Position numbers and translations under genes: made by a program | In this document: positions 1-9,032 of the stretch, piece by piece | Layout of the letters: each line of letters starts with the position of its first letter | Position numbering within the stretch: the first letter of the stretch is position 1 | Notes under the pieces: generated by a model | What the model saw: only the letters and a program-made list of their open reading frames with translations | Told to the model about the DNA's origin: nothing | The model's database searches: none | Assembly: GCF_011605345.1 (NCBI RefSeq) | Contig: NZ_JAAOXM010000016.1 | Location: forward strand, 62,001-126,000 | DNA length: 64,000 nt | DNA from: Burkholderia sp. D-99 | GTDB taxonomy: Bacteria > Pseudomonadota > Gammaproteobacteria > Burkholderiales > Burkholderiaceae | Direction of reading: 5' to 3'

Positions 1-579
1 GCCGTCGAACCAGCCCGCATACGGACGCGCATCGGGCAGCAGCACGCACGGCAGCCGGTCGAGCGAACGAACGAGCGACACCTGGCCGGCGATACGGCGC
101 CGGATGCGCGCACGGGCCGACACGCGCGCGAGCAGCCACGCGCCGCCCCCGGTCGGCGCGGCGGACAGGCGCGCCGCATAGCCGAGCGCCGCGAGCGTCG
201 CACGCACCTGGCGGCACAGCGACGGCAACCCGCCGAACAGCCGCAAGCTCGGGCCGACGTCGACGATCAGCGTGGCTTCGTCGTCGAGCGCGACGCACGG
301 CGAGAAGCGCAGCAACGCGAGCGCGACCGCGCGCAGCGCATCGGCTTCGCGCGCGGGATCGCGTTCGACGAGCTGCGTCGCGGGCGCGAGCGTCAGCACG
401 CCGCCGCGCTTCATGCCCGCGCGCACGCCATGCCGGCGCGCGGACGCATCGGCGATCAGCACGACGCCTTGCTCGAGCACCGCGCAGCCTGCGTCGTCGT
501 CCGCCGCGCCGTCAGACGGCGGCGCGACGCACACGTCGAGCGGCAGGCGCGGCAGATGGATGCCGAGCAAGACGCGCAT
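1..579 (-). CDS. imuB: Y-family DNA polymerase-like protein ImuB (3' end beyond window)
   Basis: The minus strand reads open from an ATG at 579 to the left edge (193 codons), starting MRVLLGIHLPRLPLDV, which is the typical ImuB opening. Further on is the family-like stretch LDDEATLIVDVGPSLRLFGG. ImuB is a catalytically degenerate Y-family polymerase that links ImuA and DnaE2 to the sliding clamp during error-prone translesion synthesis. Its start lies inside the 3' end of imuA (68-base overlap), so the two are probably translationally coupled and share the LexA-controlled promoter upstream of imuA. The C-terminal part and any dnaE2 lie outside the window. Confidence 0.88.
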   Translation of the reverse strand, partial: MRVLLGIHLPRLPLDVCVAPPSDGAADDDAGCAVLEQGVVLIADASARRHGVRAGMKRGGVLTLAPATQLVERDPAREADALRAVALALLRFSPCVALDDEATLIVDVGPSLRLFGGLPSLCRQVRATLAALGYAARLSAAPTGGGAWLLARVSARARIRRRIAGQVSLVRSLDRLPCVLLPDARPYAGWFDG

Positions 580-1219
580 AGCGGCTCTCCACGATGGGCG
601 ACGGCAGGTCGAGCACGAGCGGCTCGCTGCGTGCGGGGCCGCGACGCTTGACGATGTCGAGCGACACGCCGCCCGGCACGGGGTACAGCTCGACACGCAG
701 CACGGCCGGCGACGGTTGCCGCGCGGCCGACAGCGGCCGCAGCATCACGAACAGCGTATCGCCCGTGCGCGCGGCCGCGAGATGCAGGCGCCGCAGCGCA
801 TCGGGCCGCGCGTCCTGCCACAGCAGCAGCGCGCCGCAACAGCCGGTCTTGAGCGCCTGCTCGGCGGCCCACAGCGCATCCGTGCGGCTGCCGGCACGCA
901 GCCACAGCAGCGCGTCGGCCGGCACGCCGAGACTGGCGAGCGCGGTGGCATGCGGCGACTGCGGCGGCGCGACGAGCGCAAGCGGACGCCGGGCGCTGAC
1001 GGTGCGTGCAAGCGCGGGCGCGAGCAGCCGCATCTCGCCACAGCCCGGCTGCGCGGCCAGCAGTTCGACGAGCCCGCCGACCGGCCAGCCGCCGCCCGGC
1101 AACTCGGCCGACAGCGACGCGAAGCCGGTATCGATCGTGCGCGGGCCGCCGCGCGCGAGCTGGGAACCGCGCCAGAGGGACGGATGAAGGGATTCGGGAG
1201 AAATGGAGGATGCGAGCAT
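512..1219 (-). CDS. imuA: Translesion synthesis-associated protein ImuA (RecA/SulA-like)
   Basis: A 235-residue protein. Motifs of the ImuA family include the N-terminal stretch FASLSAELPGGGWPVGGLVE and the central ALVAPPQSPHATALASLGV. ImuA is a RecA-fold partner of ImuB and DnaE2 in SOS-induced mutagenesis. I chose the ATG at 1219. A GTG at 1231 in the same frame would sit only 3 bases from the LexA box, which makes it an unlikely start. It is first in an operon with imuB, which overlaps its 3' end. Confidence 0.85.
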   Translation of the reverse strand: MLASSISPESLHPSLWRGSQLARGGPRTIDTGFASLSAELPGGGWPVGGLVELLAAQPGCGEMRLLAPALARTVSARRPLALVAPPQSPHATALASLGVPADALLWLRAGSRTDALWAAEQALKTGCCGALLLWQDARPDALRRLHLAAARTGDTLFVMLRPLSAARQPSPAVLRVELYPVPGGVSLDIVKRRGPARSEPLVLDLPSPIVESRYARLARHPSAAPAARRVRRAAV

Positions 1220-1233
1220 GACGCCACCCACAA

Positions 1234-1249
1234 CTGTATGGATATACAG
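1234..1249 (-). promoter_or_regulatory. LexA (SOS) box of imuA-imuB
   Basis: CTGTATGGATATACAG matches the CTG-N10-CAG LexA operator with an AT-rich, TATA-containing centre. It lies 15 bases upstream of the chosen imuA start. Its position predicts direct LexA repression of imuAB and induction by DNA damage. Confidence 0.88.
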
Positions 1250-1515
1250 TATATGGCAATGCGCTCGCGTCGCACAGCATCGGTGCGAAACCGCTTTTCG
1301 TCAGAGGAAAAACGACGGGACAGCCGGCGCGGCCGTCATGTTACGCCGCACCGGAGCGGGCGTGGCCGGATCATGTCGCCCGAACGCGCTCCACCGCCAT
1401 CCGGGCGGAATCGCCGGTCCGATTTGCCGACCCGATTCGCCTGGCCGACACGCCAACCCGCACGCGAACCGGCACGATGCGGCACCCCGCACCGCACCGG
1501 CCCGCCGGCCGCCCG

Positions 1516-2310
1516 TCAGCCGAGCAGCAATGCGTCGTCGTCGAGTTGCTCGTGACGCACCTTCTCGAACATCTGCAGCAGGTCCGGCACGTCGAGGCCC
1601 TTGCGTGCGTCGCCCGACACGTCGAGCACGACCTGCCCCTGGTGCAGCATCACCGTGCGGTCGCCGTAGTCGAGCGCCTGCCGCATGCTGTGCGTGACCA
1701 TCATCGTCGTCAGCTTGCTCTCGGCGACGATGCGCGCGGTCAGCTCCAGCACGAACGCAGCCGTCTTCGGATCCAGCGCGGCCGTGTGCTCGTCGAGCAG
1801 CAGGATCCGCGACGGCCGCAGCGACGCCATCAACAGGCTCACCGCCTGCCGCTGGCCGCCCGACAGCAGCCCGATCCGGTCGGTCAACCGGTTTTCCAGC
1901 CCGAGATTCAGGAGCCGCAGCTTGTCGCGGAACAGCTCGCGCGACGGCCGGTCGAGCGCGGCCTTGAAGCCGCGCCGCGCGCCGCGCGCCATCGCGAGCG
2001 CCATGTTCTCCTCGATCGTCAGCGCCTCGCAGGTGCCGGCCATCGGATCCTGGAACACGCGCGCGACGAGGTGCGCGCGGTCCCATGCCGCTTTGCGCGT
2101 GACCTCCGTGCCGTCGATCGAGATGCGTCCCGCATCGACGGCCTGGTCGCCGCTGATCGCATTGAGGAAAGTCGATTTGCCGGCGCCGTTCGAGCCGATC
2201 ACCGCGACGAACTGGCCGTCGGGAATCTCGAGCGACAGCCCGCGCAGCGCGCGCGTCTCGATCGGCGTGCCGGGATTGAACGTGAGTTTGAGATCTTGTG
2301 CGGACAGCAT
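1516..2310 (-). CDS. ABC transporter ATP-binding protein
   Basis: 264 residues with all ABC ATPase motifs: Walker A GSNGAGKST near residue 39, signature LSGGQRQAVS, and Walker B ILLLDEHTAALDP. It powers import by the permease encoded just upstream (one base between the two genes) and the binding protein at 3348-4313. The set, an ABC_sub_bind-type receptor with a branched-chain-type permease, resembles the streptococcal TrpXYZ tryptophan importer. The substrate cannot be read from the sequence. Confidence 0.9.
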   Translation of the reverse strand: MLSAQDLKLTFNPGTPIETRALRGLSLEIPDGQFVAVIGSNGAGKSTFLNAISGDQAVDAGRISIDGTEVTRKAAWDRAHLVARVFQDPMAGTCEALTIEENMALAMARGARRGFKAALDRPSRELFRDKLRLLNLGLENRLTDRIGLLSGGQRQAVSLLMASLRPSRILLLDEHTAALDPKTAAFVLELTARIVAESKLTTMMVTHSMRQALDYGDRTVMLHQGQVVLDVSGDARKGLDVPDLLQMFEKVRHEQLDDDALLLG

Positions 2311-2311
2311 G

Positions 2312-3208
2312 TCAGGCCCCTCCGTTCTTGCGCGCGAACAGTTTCTTGCGCGTCGCCGGCAGCACCAGCGCGATCGTGACGAGCGCGGCCGTCACGAGGT
2401 TCAGGTCCTGCGCCTTCAGCCCGATGAATTCGCTGTTCAGCGCGAGCGCGATGAAGAAGCGGTAGACGATCGCGCCGAGCACGACGGCGAGCGTCGTCAG
2501 CACGAGCCTGCGCGCCGGCAACAGCGTTTCTCCGATGATCACGGCGGCCAGCCCGATCACGATCGTGCCGATCCCCATCGAGATGTCCGCACCGCCCTGC
2601 GTCTGCGCGAACAGGGCGCCGGCGAGCGCGACGAGCGCGTTCGACAGCGCCATCCCGGCGAGCGTCGCACGGCCGGTCGCGATGCCTTGAGCGCGCGCCA
2701 TCCGCGGGTTCGCGCCGGTCGCACGCATCGCGAGGCCGAGCTGCGACGAGAAGAACCAGTCGAGGCCGAGCTTCGCGACCACGACGACGATCGCGAGCAG
2801 CGCCGGGCGCAGCACGTAGTCGGGCATCCAGTCGGGCTGCAGCACGGTGAAGATCGTCGGCTCGGTGATGAGCGGCACGTTCGGCCGGCCCATGATCCGC
2901 AGGTTCACCGAATAGAGCGCGATCATCATCAGGATACTGGCGAGCAGGTCCATGATCTTCAGGCGCACGTTGAGCCAGCCGGTGATGAAGCCGGCCGCCG
3001 CGCCCGCGACGATCGCGATGCAGGTCGAGCTGAACGGGTCGTAGCCGGCGGAGATCAGCGTCGCGGCGACGGCGCCGCCGAGCGGAAAGCTGCCGTCGAC
3101 GGTGAGGTCGGGGAAGTTGAGGATGCGAAACGAGATCAGCACCCCGAGGGCGACGAGACTGAAGATCAGGCCGATCTCCAGGGCGCCCAGTAACGAGAAC
3201 AGAGACAT
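2312..3208 (-). CDS. ABC transporter permease (branched-chain amino acid type)
   Basis: 298 residues, highly hydrophobic, with about eight to nine predicted membrane segments. It starts MSLFSLLGALEIGLIFSLVALGVLISFRILNF written in two runs, MSLFSLLGALEIGLIF and SLVALGVLISFRILNF, and has FPDLTVDGSFPLGGAVAA near residue 35, a pattern typical of permeases paired with ABC_sub_bind receptors (BPD_transp_2 family). It forms the inner-membrane channel of the importer. It is the middle gene of the receptor-permease-ATPase operon. Confidence 0.9.
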   Translation of the reverse strand: MSLFSLLGALEIGLIFSLVALGVLISFRILNFPDLTVDGSFPLGGAVAATLISAGYDPFSSTCIAIVAGAAAGFITGWLNVRLKIMDLLASILMMIALYSVNLRIMGRPNVPLITEPTIFTVLQPDWMPDYVLRPALLAIVVVVAKLGLDWFFSSQLGLAMRATGANPRMARAQGIATGRATLAGMALSNALVALAGALFAQTQGGADISMGIGTIVIGLAAVIIGETLLPARRLVLTTLAVVLGAIVYRFFIALALNSEFIGLKAQDLNLVTAALVTIALVLPATRKKLFARKNGGA

Positions 3209-3347
3209 GATGGGGAAATCCTGTTGCTTCCCGGCCGGACGTGTACGGCCGGGCGAAGCGAACGGGCGGCCCCGGGTGGGAGCCGCCCGTTCGGCGGTGT
3301 CGTTCAGGCCCGGATCGGGCCCGCAAGCGCGGCGGTCGGGCCGCGGC

Positions 3348-4313
3348 TTACTTGATGACCGTCTTCGCTTCCTTGAGCAGATCCGGCGCGAGCGTCACAC
3401 CCTGCTTCGCGGCCGCGCCCGTGTTCGCGAACAACTCGAGGTTGCTGCTCGTTTCCGACGCGATCGCACCCGGCTTCTCGCCCTTCAGGATGCGCGCGAC
3501 GACCTTGCCCGTCTGGCGGCCGAGGTCGCCGTAGTTGATGCCGAGCGCCGCGATGCCGCCACGCTTCACGCTGTCGGTGTCGCCGGCGACGAGCGGGATC
3601 TTCGCTTCGTTCGCGACCTTCACGAGCGCTTCGTACGCGGACACGACGTTGTTGTCGGTGTTCGTGTAGATCACGTCGACCTTGCCGATCAGGCTCTTCG
3701 CGGCCGGGCCGATGTCGACGGTACGCGGCGCGGCCGCTTCCTTCAGCGTCATGCCCTGCTTCGCGAGGATCTCCTTCAACTCCTTCACGACGACGACCGA
3801 ATTTGCCTCGCCCGGGTTGTAGACCATGCCGACCGTCTTCGCATTCGGCACGACGCGCTTGATCAGCGCGACTTGGCGATCGAGCGGCAGCTTGTCGGAC
3901 ACGCCCGTCACGTTGGTGCCCGACGGGCCCCAGCCCTTCACGAGCTGCGCGGCGACCGGATCGGTCACGCCCGAATAGACGACCGGCACGCTCTTCGTCG
4001 ACGCGACCACCGCCTGCGCGGCCGGCGTCGCGATCGCGACGATCACGTCGGGCTGGTCGCCGACGAACTTGCGCGCGATCTGCGCGGCCGTGCCCGTGTT
4101 GCCCTGCGCGCTCTGGTATTCCCACTTGAGCTTGTCGTCGCCGTAACCTTCCGCCTTCAGCTCGGCGCGTACGCCGTCGCGGATCGCATCGAGCGCCGGA
4201 TGGTCGACGATCGACAGCACCTTGACGGTCTGTGCGTGCGCGGCACCGGCCAGCGCGAGTGCGGCCACGCCGGCCGTGATCGAACGGATCGCGAAAGTCT
4301 TGAAACGCTTCAT
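3348..4313 (-). CDS. ABC transporter substrate-binding protein (ABC_sub_bind / TrpX-like)
   Basis: 321 residues. The first about 29 residues form a signal peptide ending AGAAHA, so the protein is periplasmic. The mature part begins QTVKVLSIVDHPALDAIRDG, typical of the ABC_sub_bind family, with VIVAIATPAAQAV and YSGVTDPVAAQLV further on. The start at 4313 was chosen because it places the signal peptide at the N-terminus and has GGGAGA 8 bases upstream. It is first in the operon. The ligand is unknown: an amino acid such as tryptophan is suggested only by family resemblance. Confidence 0.88.
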   Translation of the reverse strand: MKRFKTFAIRSITAGVAALALAGAAHAQTVKVLSIVDHPALDAIRDGVRAELKAEGYGDDKLKWEYQSAQGNTGTAAQIARKFVGDQPDVIVAIATPAAQAVVASTKSVPVVYSGVTDPVAAQLVKGWGPSGTNVTGVSDKLPLDRQVALIKRVVPNAKTVGMVYNPGEANSVVVVKELKEILAKQGMTLKEAAAPRTVDIGPAAKSLIGKVDVIYTNTDNNVVSAYEALVKVANEAKIPLVAGDTDSVKRGGIAALGINYGDLGRQTGKVVARILKGEKPGAIASETSSNLELFANTGAAAKQGVTLAPDLLKEAKTVIK

Positions 4314-4646
4314 GGGTGTGTCTCCCCCGTATTGTGTCGGTTCTGGATGATGGATTCCCGCCGCCGTCAGGCGGGCGCCGCCATGCATACGACGCGTTGG
4401 CGAGCGGCCCGCGCACGCCCCGGGAAGGCGTGCAGCGGCGAACGCACGAGGATACCATTTCCGCAGACCACCGCCTGACTCCACGCTTTCGCATCGCGCC
4501 CCGGATCGCAGCGCCCACCGACATGCGCGAGCGAGCGTGAAGCCCGGCCGGCGGCGGTTCCAGCCGGCCTCGGCGCAACGCGTCAGCCGCGCTTGCGGCT
4601 TTACGTTATGCTGTCGGCCGACTCAATCCACGTCATCGGAGGCCAC
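4314..4646. other. Intergenic region between divergent genes
   Basis: This 333-base stretch separates the ABC receptor gene (minus) from the four-cysteine protein gene (plus) and should hold both promoters. I see ribosome-binding sites at both edges. I see no convincing -35/-10 pair, operator palindrome, RNA gene or small reading frame. Confidence 0.5.
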
Positions 4647-4955
4647 ATGAAACGGGGGATCCGAGCCATCGCATTCGCGGCTGTCGCGCTGGCGCTGCCG
4701 GGAGCGGCGTTCGCACTGACCGACGGCAGCGCGCAATACGACGACTGCATGCTCAATGCGCTGCGCGAGAGCCGCAACGGCGCGGCGGCCCAGTTGATCC
4801 AGCGCTCGTGCGACGCGCTGTACCGCAACAACGCGATGCTGCTGCCGCGCGAGCGGCGCTTTCACGAGTGCGTGGTGCAGTCGCTGCCGGGCGTGCGCGA
4901 CAACTATGCGATCCAGCAGATCATGTCGATCTGCTCGCGGCGCGGCGAGATGTGA
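4647..4955 (+). CDS. Small secreted four-cysteine protein with internal duplication
   Basis: 102 residues. A signal peptide (residues 1-23, ending GAAFA) is followed by a mature part with exactly four cysteines, C34, C55, C75 and C96. Residues 31-55 and 72-96 align at a constant 41-residue offset (aromatic, acidic, C, then L, R, A, I, C), so the protein is an internal duplication with two C-x20-C units. Two disulfides in the periplasm are likely. The start at 4647 follows GGAGG at 4638-4642. Function unknown; small four-cysteine proteins of this kind are found in other proteobacteria. Confidence 0.75.
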   Translation: MKRGIRAIAFAAVALALPGAAFALTDGSAQYDDCMLNALRESRNGAAAQLIQRSCDALYRNNAMLLPRERRFHECVVQSLPGVRDNYAIQQIMSICSRRGEM

Positions 4956-5007
4956 GCCGGCGCTGAACGCGAGACACCCTGCGGCCCTCGACCGGCCGCG
5001 CCAATGA

Positions 5008-5036
5008 AAAAGGGCCTGCGCGATGCAGGCCCTTTT
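5008..5036. terminator. Bidirectional intrinsic terminator
   Basis: A perfect 12-bp stem (5008-5019 with 5025-5036) has a 5-base loop and is A-rich on one side and T-rich on the other. It lies between the convergent four-cysteine protein gene and metQ and can serve both. Confidence 0.9.
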
Positions 5037-5065
5037 CGTTCAGCGGTACGACCGGTGTGCGGCGT

Positions 5066-5881
5066 TCAGAACGACGCGACCATCGAGCCCTTGAACTGCT
5101 TCTTGATGAATTCCCGCACTTCCGGCGACTGGTACGCCTTGACCAGCTTCTTCACCCACGGCTGGTCCTTGTCCTTCGCGCGCACGGCGATCAGGTTCGC
5201 GTACGGGCTCGTCAGCGATTCGAGCGCGATCGCGTCCTTGGTCGGCTGCAGGTTCGCGGCCAGCGCGTAGTTCGTGTTGACCACGGCTGCGTCGACGTCC
5301 GACAGCACGCGCGGCAGTTGCGCGGCGTCGAGTTCGGAAATCTTCAGCTTCTTCGGGTTCTCGGCGATGTCGAGTACCGTCGCATTGTTGCCGCCCGTGC
5401 CGGCGCCCGCCTTCAGCTTGATCACGCCCTGCGTCTGCAGCAGCAGCAGCGCGCGGTTCTCGTTCGACGGATCGTTCGGCACCGCGAGCTTCGCGCCTTG
5501 CGGCAGGTCCTTCAGCGCCTTGAACTTCTTCGAGTACACACCCATCGGCGAGATGTAGGTCAGGCCCGCGCTGACGATCTTGTAGCCGCGCTGCTTTACC
5601 TGGCTGTCGAGGTAGGGCTGGTGCTGGAAGCTGTTCGCGTCGAGATCGCCCGAGTCGAGCGCCGCATTCGGCTGCACGTAGTCGTTGAACTCGATGACCT
5701 TCACGTTCAGGCCTTCCTTCTCCTTCGCGACCTTCTGCACGAGCTGCCACACTTCCGAATCCGGGCCGGCGACCGTGCCGACCTTGATCACCTTGTCTTC
5801 GGCGTGCGCGCCTGCCGACAGCGTCAGCGCGGCACCGGTGGCCAGCGCGGAAAATACCTTCAGGAGACTGCGACGCTTCAT
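5066..5881 (-). CDS. metQ: D-methionine ABC transporter substrate-binding protein MetQ
   Basis: 271 residues of the NlpA/MetQ family: KVIKVGTVAGPDSEVWQLVQ at the mature N-terminus, then FNDYVQPNAALDSGDLDANSF and the HQPYLD motif, all characteristic. Residues 1-27 look like an ordinary signal peptide (AGAHA-ED). There is no lipobox cysteine, so this copy appears to be soluble in the periplasm. No metN or metI lies nearby: it is an orphan receptor, presumably using a MetNI complex encoded elsewhere. The start at 5881 removes a 24-residue upstream extension that lacks signal-peptide character. Confidence 0.9.
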   Translation of the reverse strand: MKRRSLLKVFSALATGAALTLSAGAHAEDKVIKVGTVAGPDSEVWQLVQKVAKEKEGLNVKVIEFNDYVQPNAALDSGDLDANSFQHQPYLDSQVKQRGYKIVSAGLTYISPMGVYSKKFKALKDLPQGAKLAVPNDPSNENRALLLLQTQGVIKLKAGAGTGGNNATVLDIAENPKKLKISELDAAQLPRVLSDVDAAVVNTNYALAANLQPTKDAIALESLTSPYANLIAVRAKDKDQPWVKKLVKAYQSPEVREFIKKQFKGSMVASF

Positions 5882-6085
5882 CTGTTTCTCGCTTTCTTGC
5901 TTACTGGAAATGGGGCGCGATACGGGTATGCCCCGACTCGCAGGAAGGCGCAAATGGTGTCACAGGATCGGCGGGAAGTGAAATACATCCCGCTCATATG
6001 GGTATGCACCGCAGCGGTGCTGGCGGAGGCTGCGCGATTCGGCCGTTAGTTGCGTTTAGATGAATCGCACATCAACCCGTGCGCA

Positions 6086-7723
6086 TCACGCCACCGCCGC
6101 CTGGTCGGCCGCCTTCATGTCGAACGCAGGCTCGCCCATCTTCCCGCCGGCCCGGCGCGGCGACAGGCCGTCGGCATCGACGACCCGGAACGCGCCGACC
6201 GCGTCGCGCAGCCGCGCGGCCTGTTCCTGCAGCGACGCGGCGGCGGCGGCGGCCTCCTCGACGAGCGCCGCGTTCTGCTGCGTCACCTGATCCATCTGCG
6301 TGACCGCGCGCCCGACCTGCGTGATGCCGCTCGCCTGCTCCTCGGATGCGGCCGCGATCTCGCCCATGATGTCGGTCACGCGTGCGACGGCCTGCAGGAT
6401 CTCGCCCATCGTCGTACCGGCCTGGCCGACCAGCGTCGACCCGTTGCGCACGCGCTCGACCGAGGCGACGATCAGCTCGCGGATCTCCTTCGAGGCCGTC
6501 GCGCTGCGCTGGGCGAGCGAGCGCACTTCGCCCGCGACCACCGCGAAGCCGCGGCCCTGCTCGCCCGCACGCGCCGCTTCGACCGCCGCGTTCAGCGCGA
6601 GGATGTTGGTCTGGAACGCGATGCCCTCGATCACGCCGATGATGTCGGCGATCTTGCGCGAGCTGTCGTCGATCTCGCCCATCGTGCCGATCACGCGGTT
6701 CACGACGTCGCTCCCCGTGCGCGCGATCTCCGATGCGTTGTTCGCCAGCCCGCTCGCCTGCCGCGCGTTGTCGGCGTTCTGCTTCACCGTCGCGGTCAGT
6801 TGCTCCATGCTCGCGGCGGTTTCTTCCAGCGACGCCGCCTGCTCCTCGGTGCGCTGCGACAGGTCGTCGTTGCCGGCCGAGATCTGGCGGCTCGCCGACG
6901 CGATCGATCCGGCCGACTGGCGAATCCCGCCGATCGTCGCCTGCAGGCGTGCCTGCATGTCGTGCATCGCGGCCATCATGCTCGTGCGGTCGCCCGCGCG
7001 CACGGGCACCGGCTGCGTCAGGTCGCCCTGCGCGATGCGCGCCGCAAGCGCGGCCGCTTCGTCGGGCTCGCCGCCGAGGCTGCCGCGCACATTGCGGATG
7101 ATCACCAGCATCGCCGCGCTGATCACGAAGCCGATTACGAACACGACCGCGAGGTGGCCGAGCAGGGTCCGGTAATAGATGGTGTCGATGTCCTTCAGGA
7201 AGACGCCGCTCGAGATGTTCCAGTCCCACGGCGTGAAGCGCGTGACGTAGCTGATCTTCGGCACGGCGGTTTCGCTGTGCGGCAGGCGCCCGCGGTACTC
7301 GGCGAAGCCGCTGCCGGTTTCCTTCGCGGCGTTCAGGATCGTGACGAACAACGGCTTGCCGTCCGGGTCGAGATAGTCGCCGACCTCGGTGCCGACCAGC
7401 TTCGGCAGCGTCGGATGCATCAGCACGACCGGCTTCGAGTCCATCACGAACACGTAGCCCGAATCGCCGTAGCGCATCGCGGCCAGGCTCGCGAGCGCGT
7501 CGCGCTTCGCGTCGGCCTCGGGCAGCGTGCCGCTCTGCGCGAGTGCGTGATACGCCTTCACGATGCCGGCCGCCGAGTCGACGAGATTCGCGATGCCCGC
7601 CTTGCGTTCGGCGAGCATCGTCGCGCGCGTCTCGTACGCACTCCATGCGCCGACGCCCAGGAGACCGATCCATACCAGCGCAAGCGCGAGCCACAGCTTG
7701 CGGTTCAAACTCATTCTGCTCAT
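6086..7723 (-). CDS. Methyl-accepting chemotaxis protein with single Cache domain
   Basis: 545 residues. Membrane helix 1 is at about residues 9-29. A periplasmic single-Cache (sCache_2) domain at 35-185 includes [15 protein letters not shown] and [15 protein letters not shown]. Membrane helix 2 is at 188-209, HAMP at about 210-263, and the cytoplasmic signalling domain carries the hairpin tip [20 protein letters not shown] followed by [20 protein letters not shown]. No NWETF-like C-terminal pentapeptide is present. The start at 7723 has AAAGG about 7 bases upstream. It is a monocistronic chemoreceptor; such Cache domains often bind small organic acids, but the ligand is unknown. Confidence 0.92.
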   Translation of the reverse strand: MSRMSLNRKLWLALALVWIGLLGVGAWSAYETRATMLAERKAGIANLVDSAAGIVKAYHALAQSGTLPEADAKRDALASLAAMRYGDSGYVFVMDSKPVVLMHPTLPKLVGTEVGDYLDPDGKPLFVTILNAAKETGSGFAEYRGRLPHSETAVPKISYVTRFTPWDWNISSGVFLKDIDTIYYRTLLGHLAVVFVIGFVISAAMLVIIRNVRGSLGGEPDEAAALAARIAQGDLTQPVPVRAGDRTSMMAAMHDMQARLQATIGGIRQSAGSIASASRQISAGNDDLSQRTEEQAASLEETAASMEQLTATVKQNADNARQASGLANNASEIARTGSDVVNRVIGTMGEIDDSSRKIADIIGVIEGIAFQTNILALNAAVEAARAGEQGRGFAVVAGEVRSLAQRSATASKEIRELIVASVERVRNGSTLVGQAGTTMGEILQAVARVTDIMGEIAAASEEQASGITQVGRAVTQMDQVTQQNAALVEEAAAAAASLQEQAARLRDAVGAFRVVDADGLSPRRAGGKMGEPAFDMKAADQAAVA

Positions 7724-7960
7724 CTGCGTGCCTTTGTCGATGTCGATGCGCACGCTGCGCGCGAACGGCCTGCCGCGCGCAAACGCTTGCCCTTTTATTT
7801 ACGGCACCGAGGCTTACAACTTGAATACGCCCGGGTGCGGCAAACCGCCGATCGGCAGGCCGCCCGCACCGCGACCGCCCGTGCGACAACCCGCATCCGC
7901 TGTGCTAAAAAGACCGGCTGGCCGGCGCACCAAGAGCCGGCATCATTCCGGGGGCCATCC

Positions 7961-8251
7961 ATGTACGTCATCGACATCCACTACACCGCATCGCTCGAGC
8001 GCATCGACGATGCGCTCGAACGCCATCGCGCATTTCTGCAGCCGCAGTTCGACAAGGGCATCTTCATCGCGGCCGGGCCGAAGGTGCCGCGCGAAGGCGG
8101 CGTGATCCTCGCGGCCCGTATCGATCGCGACGAGCTGGACGCGATCCTGAAGACCGATCCGTTCGTCACCGAGGGGCTCGCCACGTATCGCGTGACGGAA
8201 TTCCGGATCACGCGCGCCGCATCAGGCTTCAACGTGCCCGCGCTGCCGTAA
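7961..8251 (+). CDS. YciI-family protein
   Basis: 96 residues. It begins MYVIDIHYTASLERIDDALE and contains HRAFLQPQFDKGIFIAAGPK, the YciI ferredoxin-like fold pattern, including the His and Asp often taken as active-site residues of the family. It is cytosolic. YciI proteins are small dimeric enzymes or enzyme modules of mostly unknown reaction. It stands alone between a chemoreceptor and the oxidase assembly genes. Confidence 0.85.
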   Translation: MYVIDIHYTASLERIDDALERHRAFLQPQFDKGIFIAAGPKVPREGGVILAARIDRDELDAILKTDPFVTEGLATYRVTEFRITRAASGFNVPALP

Positions 8252-8367
8252 CGCGACGCGCGACACATGCGCGATGCGTGCGCAGGCCGGCACGCCGCCC
8301 GACGGGCGGCGCATGCAAACAACGAGGGGAGAACAAACGTGACGGCGCGGGGCGGCCGTCACGCGAT

Positions 8368-8388
8368 CACCGGGCCGGGCGCCCGGTG
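8368..8388. terminator. Hairpin between convergent yciI-like and sco genes
   Basis: An 8-bp perfect stem (8368-8375 with 8381-8388) has a 5-base loop just past the sco stop codon. It has no T-run, so the termination role is tentative. Confidence 0.4.
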
Positions 8389-8396
8389 GCTGCCGG

Positions 8397-9014
8397 TCAG
8401 TCGACCAGCAGCTTCAGGTCGTGGACCCACGGGCCGGGGCCCTGGCCGTCGCGCACGAACAGGCGCAGCTTGCCGTCGCGGTCGAACACGTAGCTCGCGG
8501 CCGTGTGATCCATCGTGTAGCTGCCGGGCGTCTTGCCGGGCACCTTCGCGTAGTACACGCGGAAATCCTTCGTGACCTTCTTCAGTGCGGCTTCGTCGGC
8601 CGGGCGCAGGCCGATGAACGACGGATCGAACGCGGGCACGTACTGGCCGAGCAGCGCCGGCGTGTCACGCTCCGGGTCGACGGTGACGAACAGCACCTGC
8701 ACGCGTTTCGCGGCATCGGGCCCGAGCTGCTTCAGCGCTTCGGACAGCTCGGCCATCGTCGTCGGGCACACGTCCGGGCAGTGCGTATAGCCGAAGAACA
8801 TCACGACCGCACGGCCCTTGAAATCGCCGAGCGTGCGCACCTTGCCGGCCGTATCGGGCAGCGAGAAGTCGCTGCCGAACTGCGTGTTGCCGGTGATGTC
8901 GAGATTCTGGAATTTCGGCGCGTTGTCGCATCCGCCGAGCAGCAGTGCTGCCGTGAATGCGCATGCGAGCATCCAGCCTTGGCGCGCGCGGCGCCCGAAC
9001 CGTGAGTGGAGCAT
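8397..9014 (-). CDS. SCO1/SenC family copper chaperone
   Basis: 205 residues. The N-terminus has a membrane segment with a lipobox (LLLGGC, Cys29), then a thioredoxin fold with the copper-binding CPDVC motif (Cys79, Cys83) and a conserved distal histidine in MDHTAASYVFD. Sco proteins deliver copper to, or keep reduced, the CuA centre of cytochrome oxidase subunit II. It is the last gene of the oxidase assembly run, 18 bases after ctaB. The ATG at 9014 was preferred over the in-frame TTG at 9023. Confidence 0.9.
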   Translation of the reverse strand: MLHSRFGRRARQGWMLACAFTAALLLGGCDNAPKFQNLDITGNTQFGSDFSLPDTAGKVRTLGDFKGRAVVMFFGYTHCPDVCPTTMAELSEALKQLGPDAAKRVQVLFVTVDPERDTPALLGQYVPAFDPSFIGLRPADEAALKKVTKDFRVYYAKVPGKTPGSYTMDHTAASYVFDRDGKLRLFVRDGQGPGPWVHDLKLLVD

Positions 9015-9032
9015 TGCGTTCAAACCGTGCGG

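Noticed and set aside
6050-8251. A 733-codon plus-strand frame
   Set aside because: All but its last 97 codons are antisense to the chemoreceptor gene or noncoding. Only the part from 7961 (YciI-like) is a gene.
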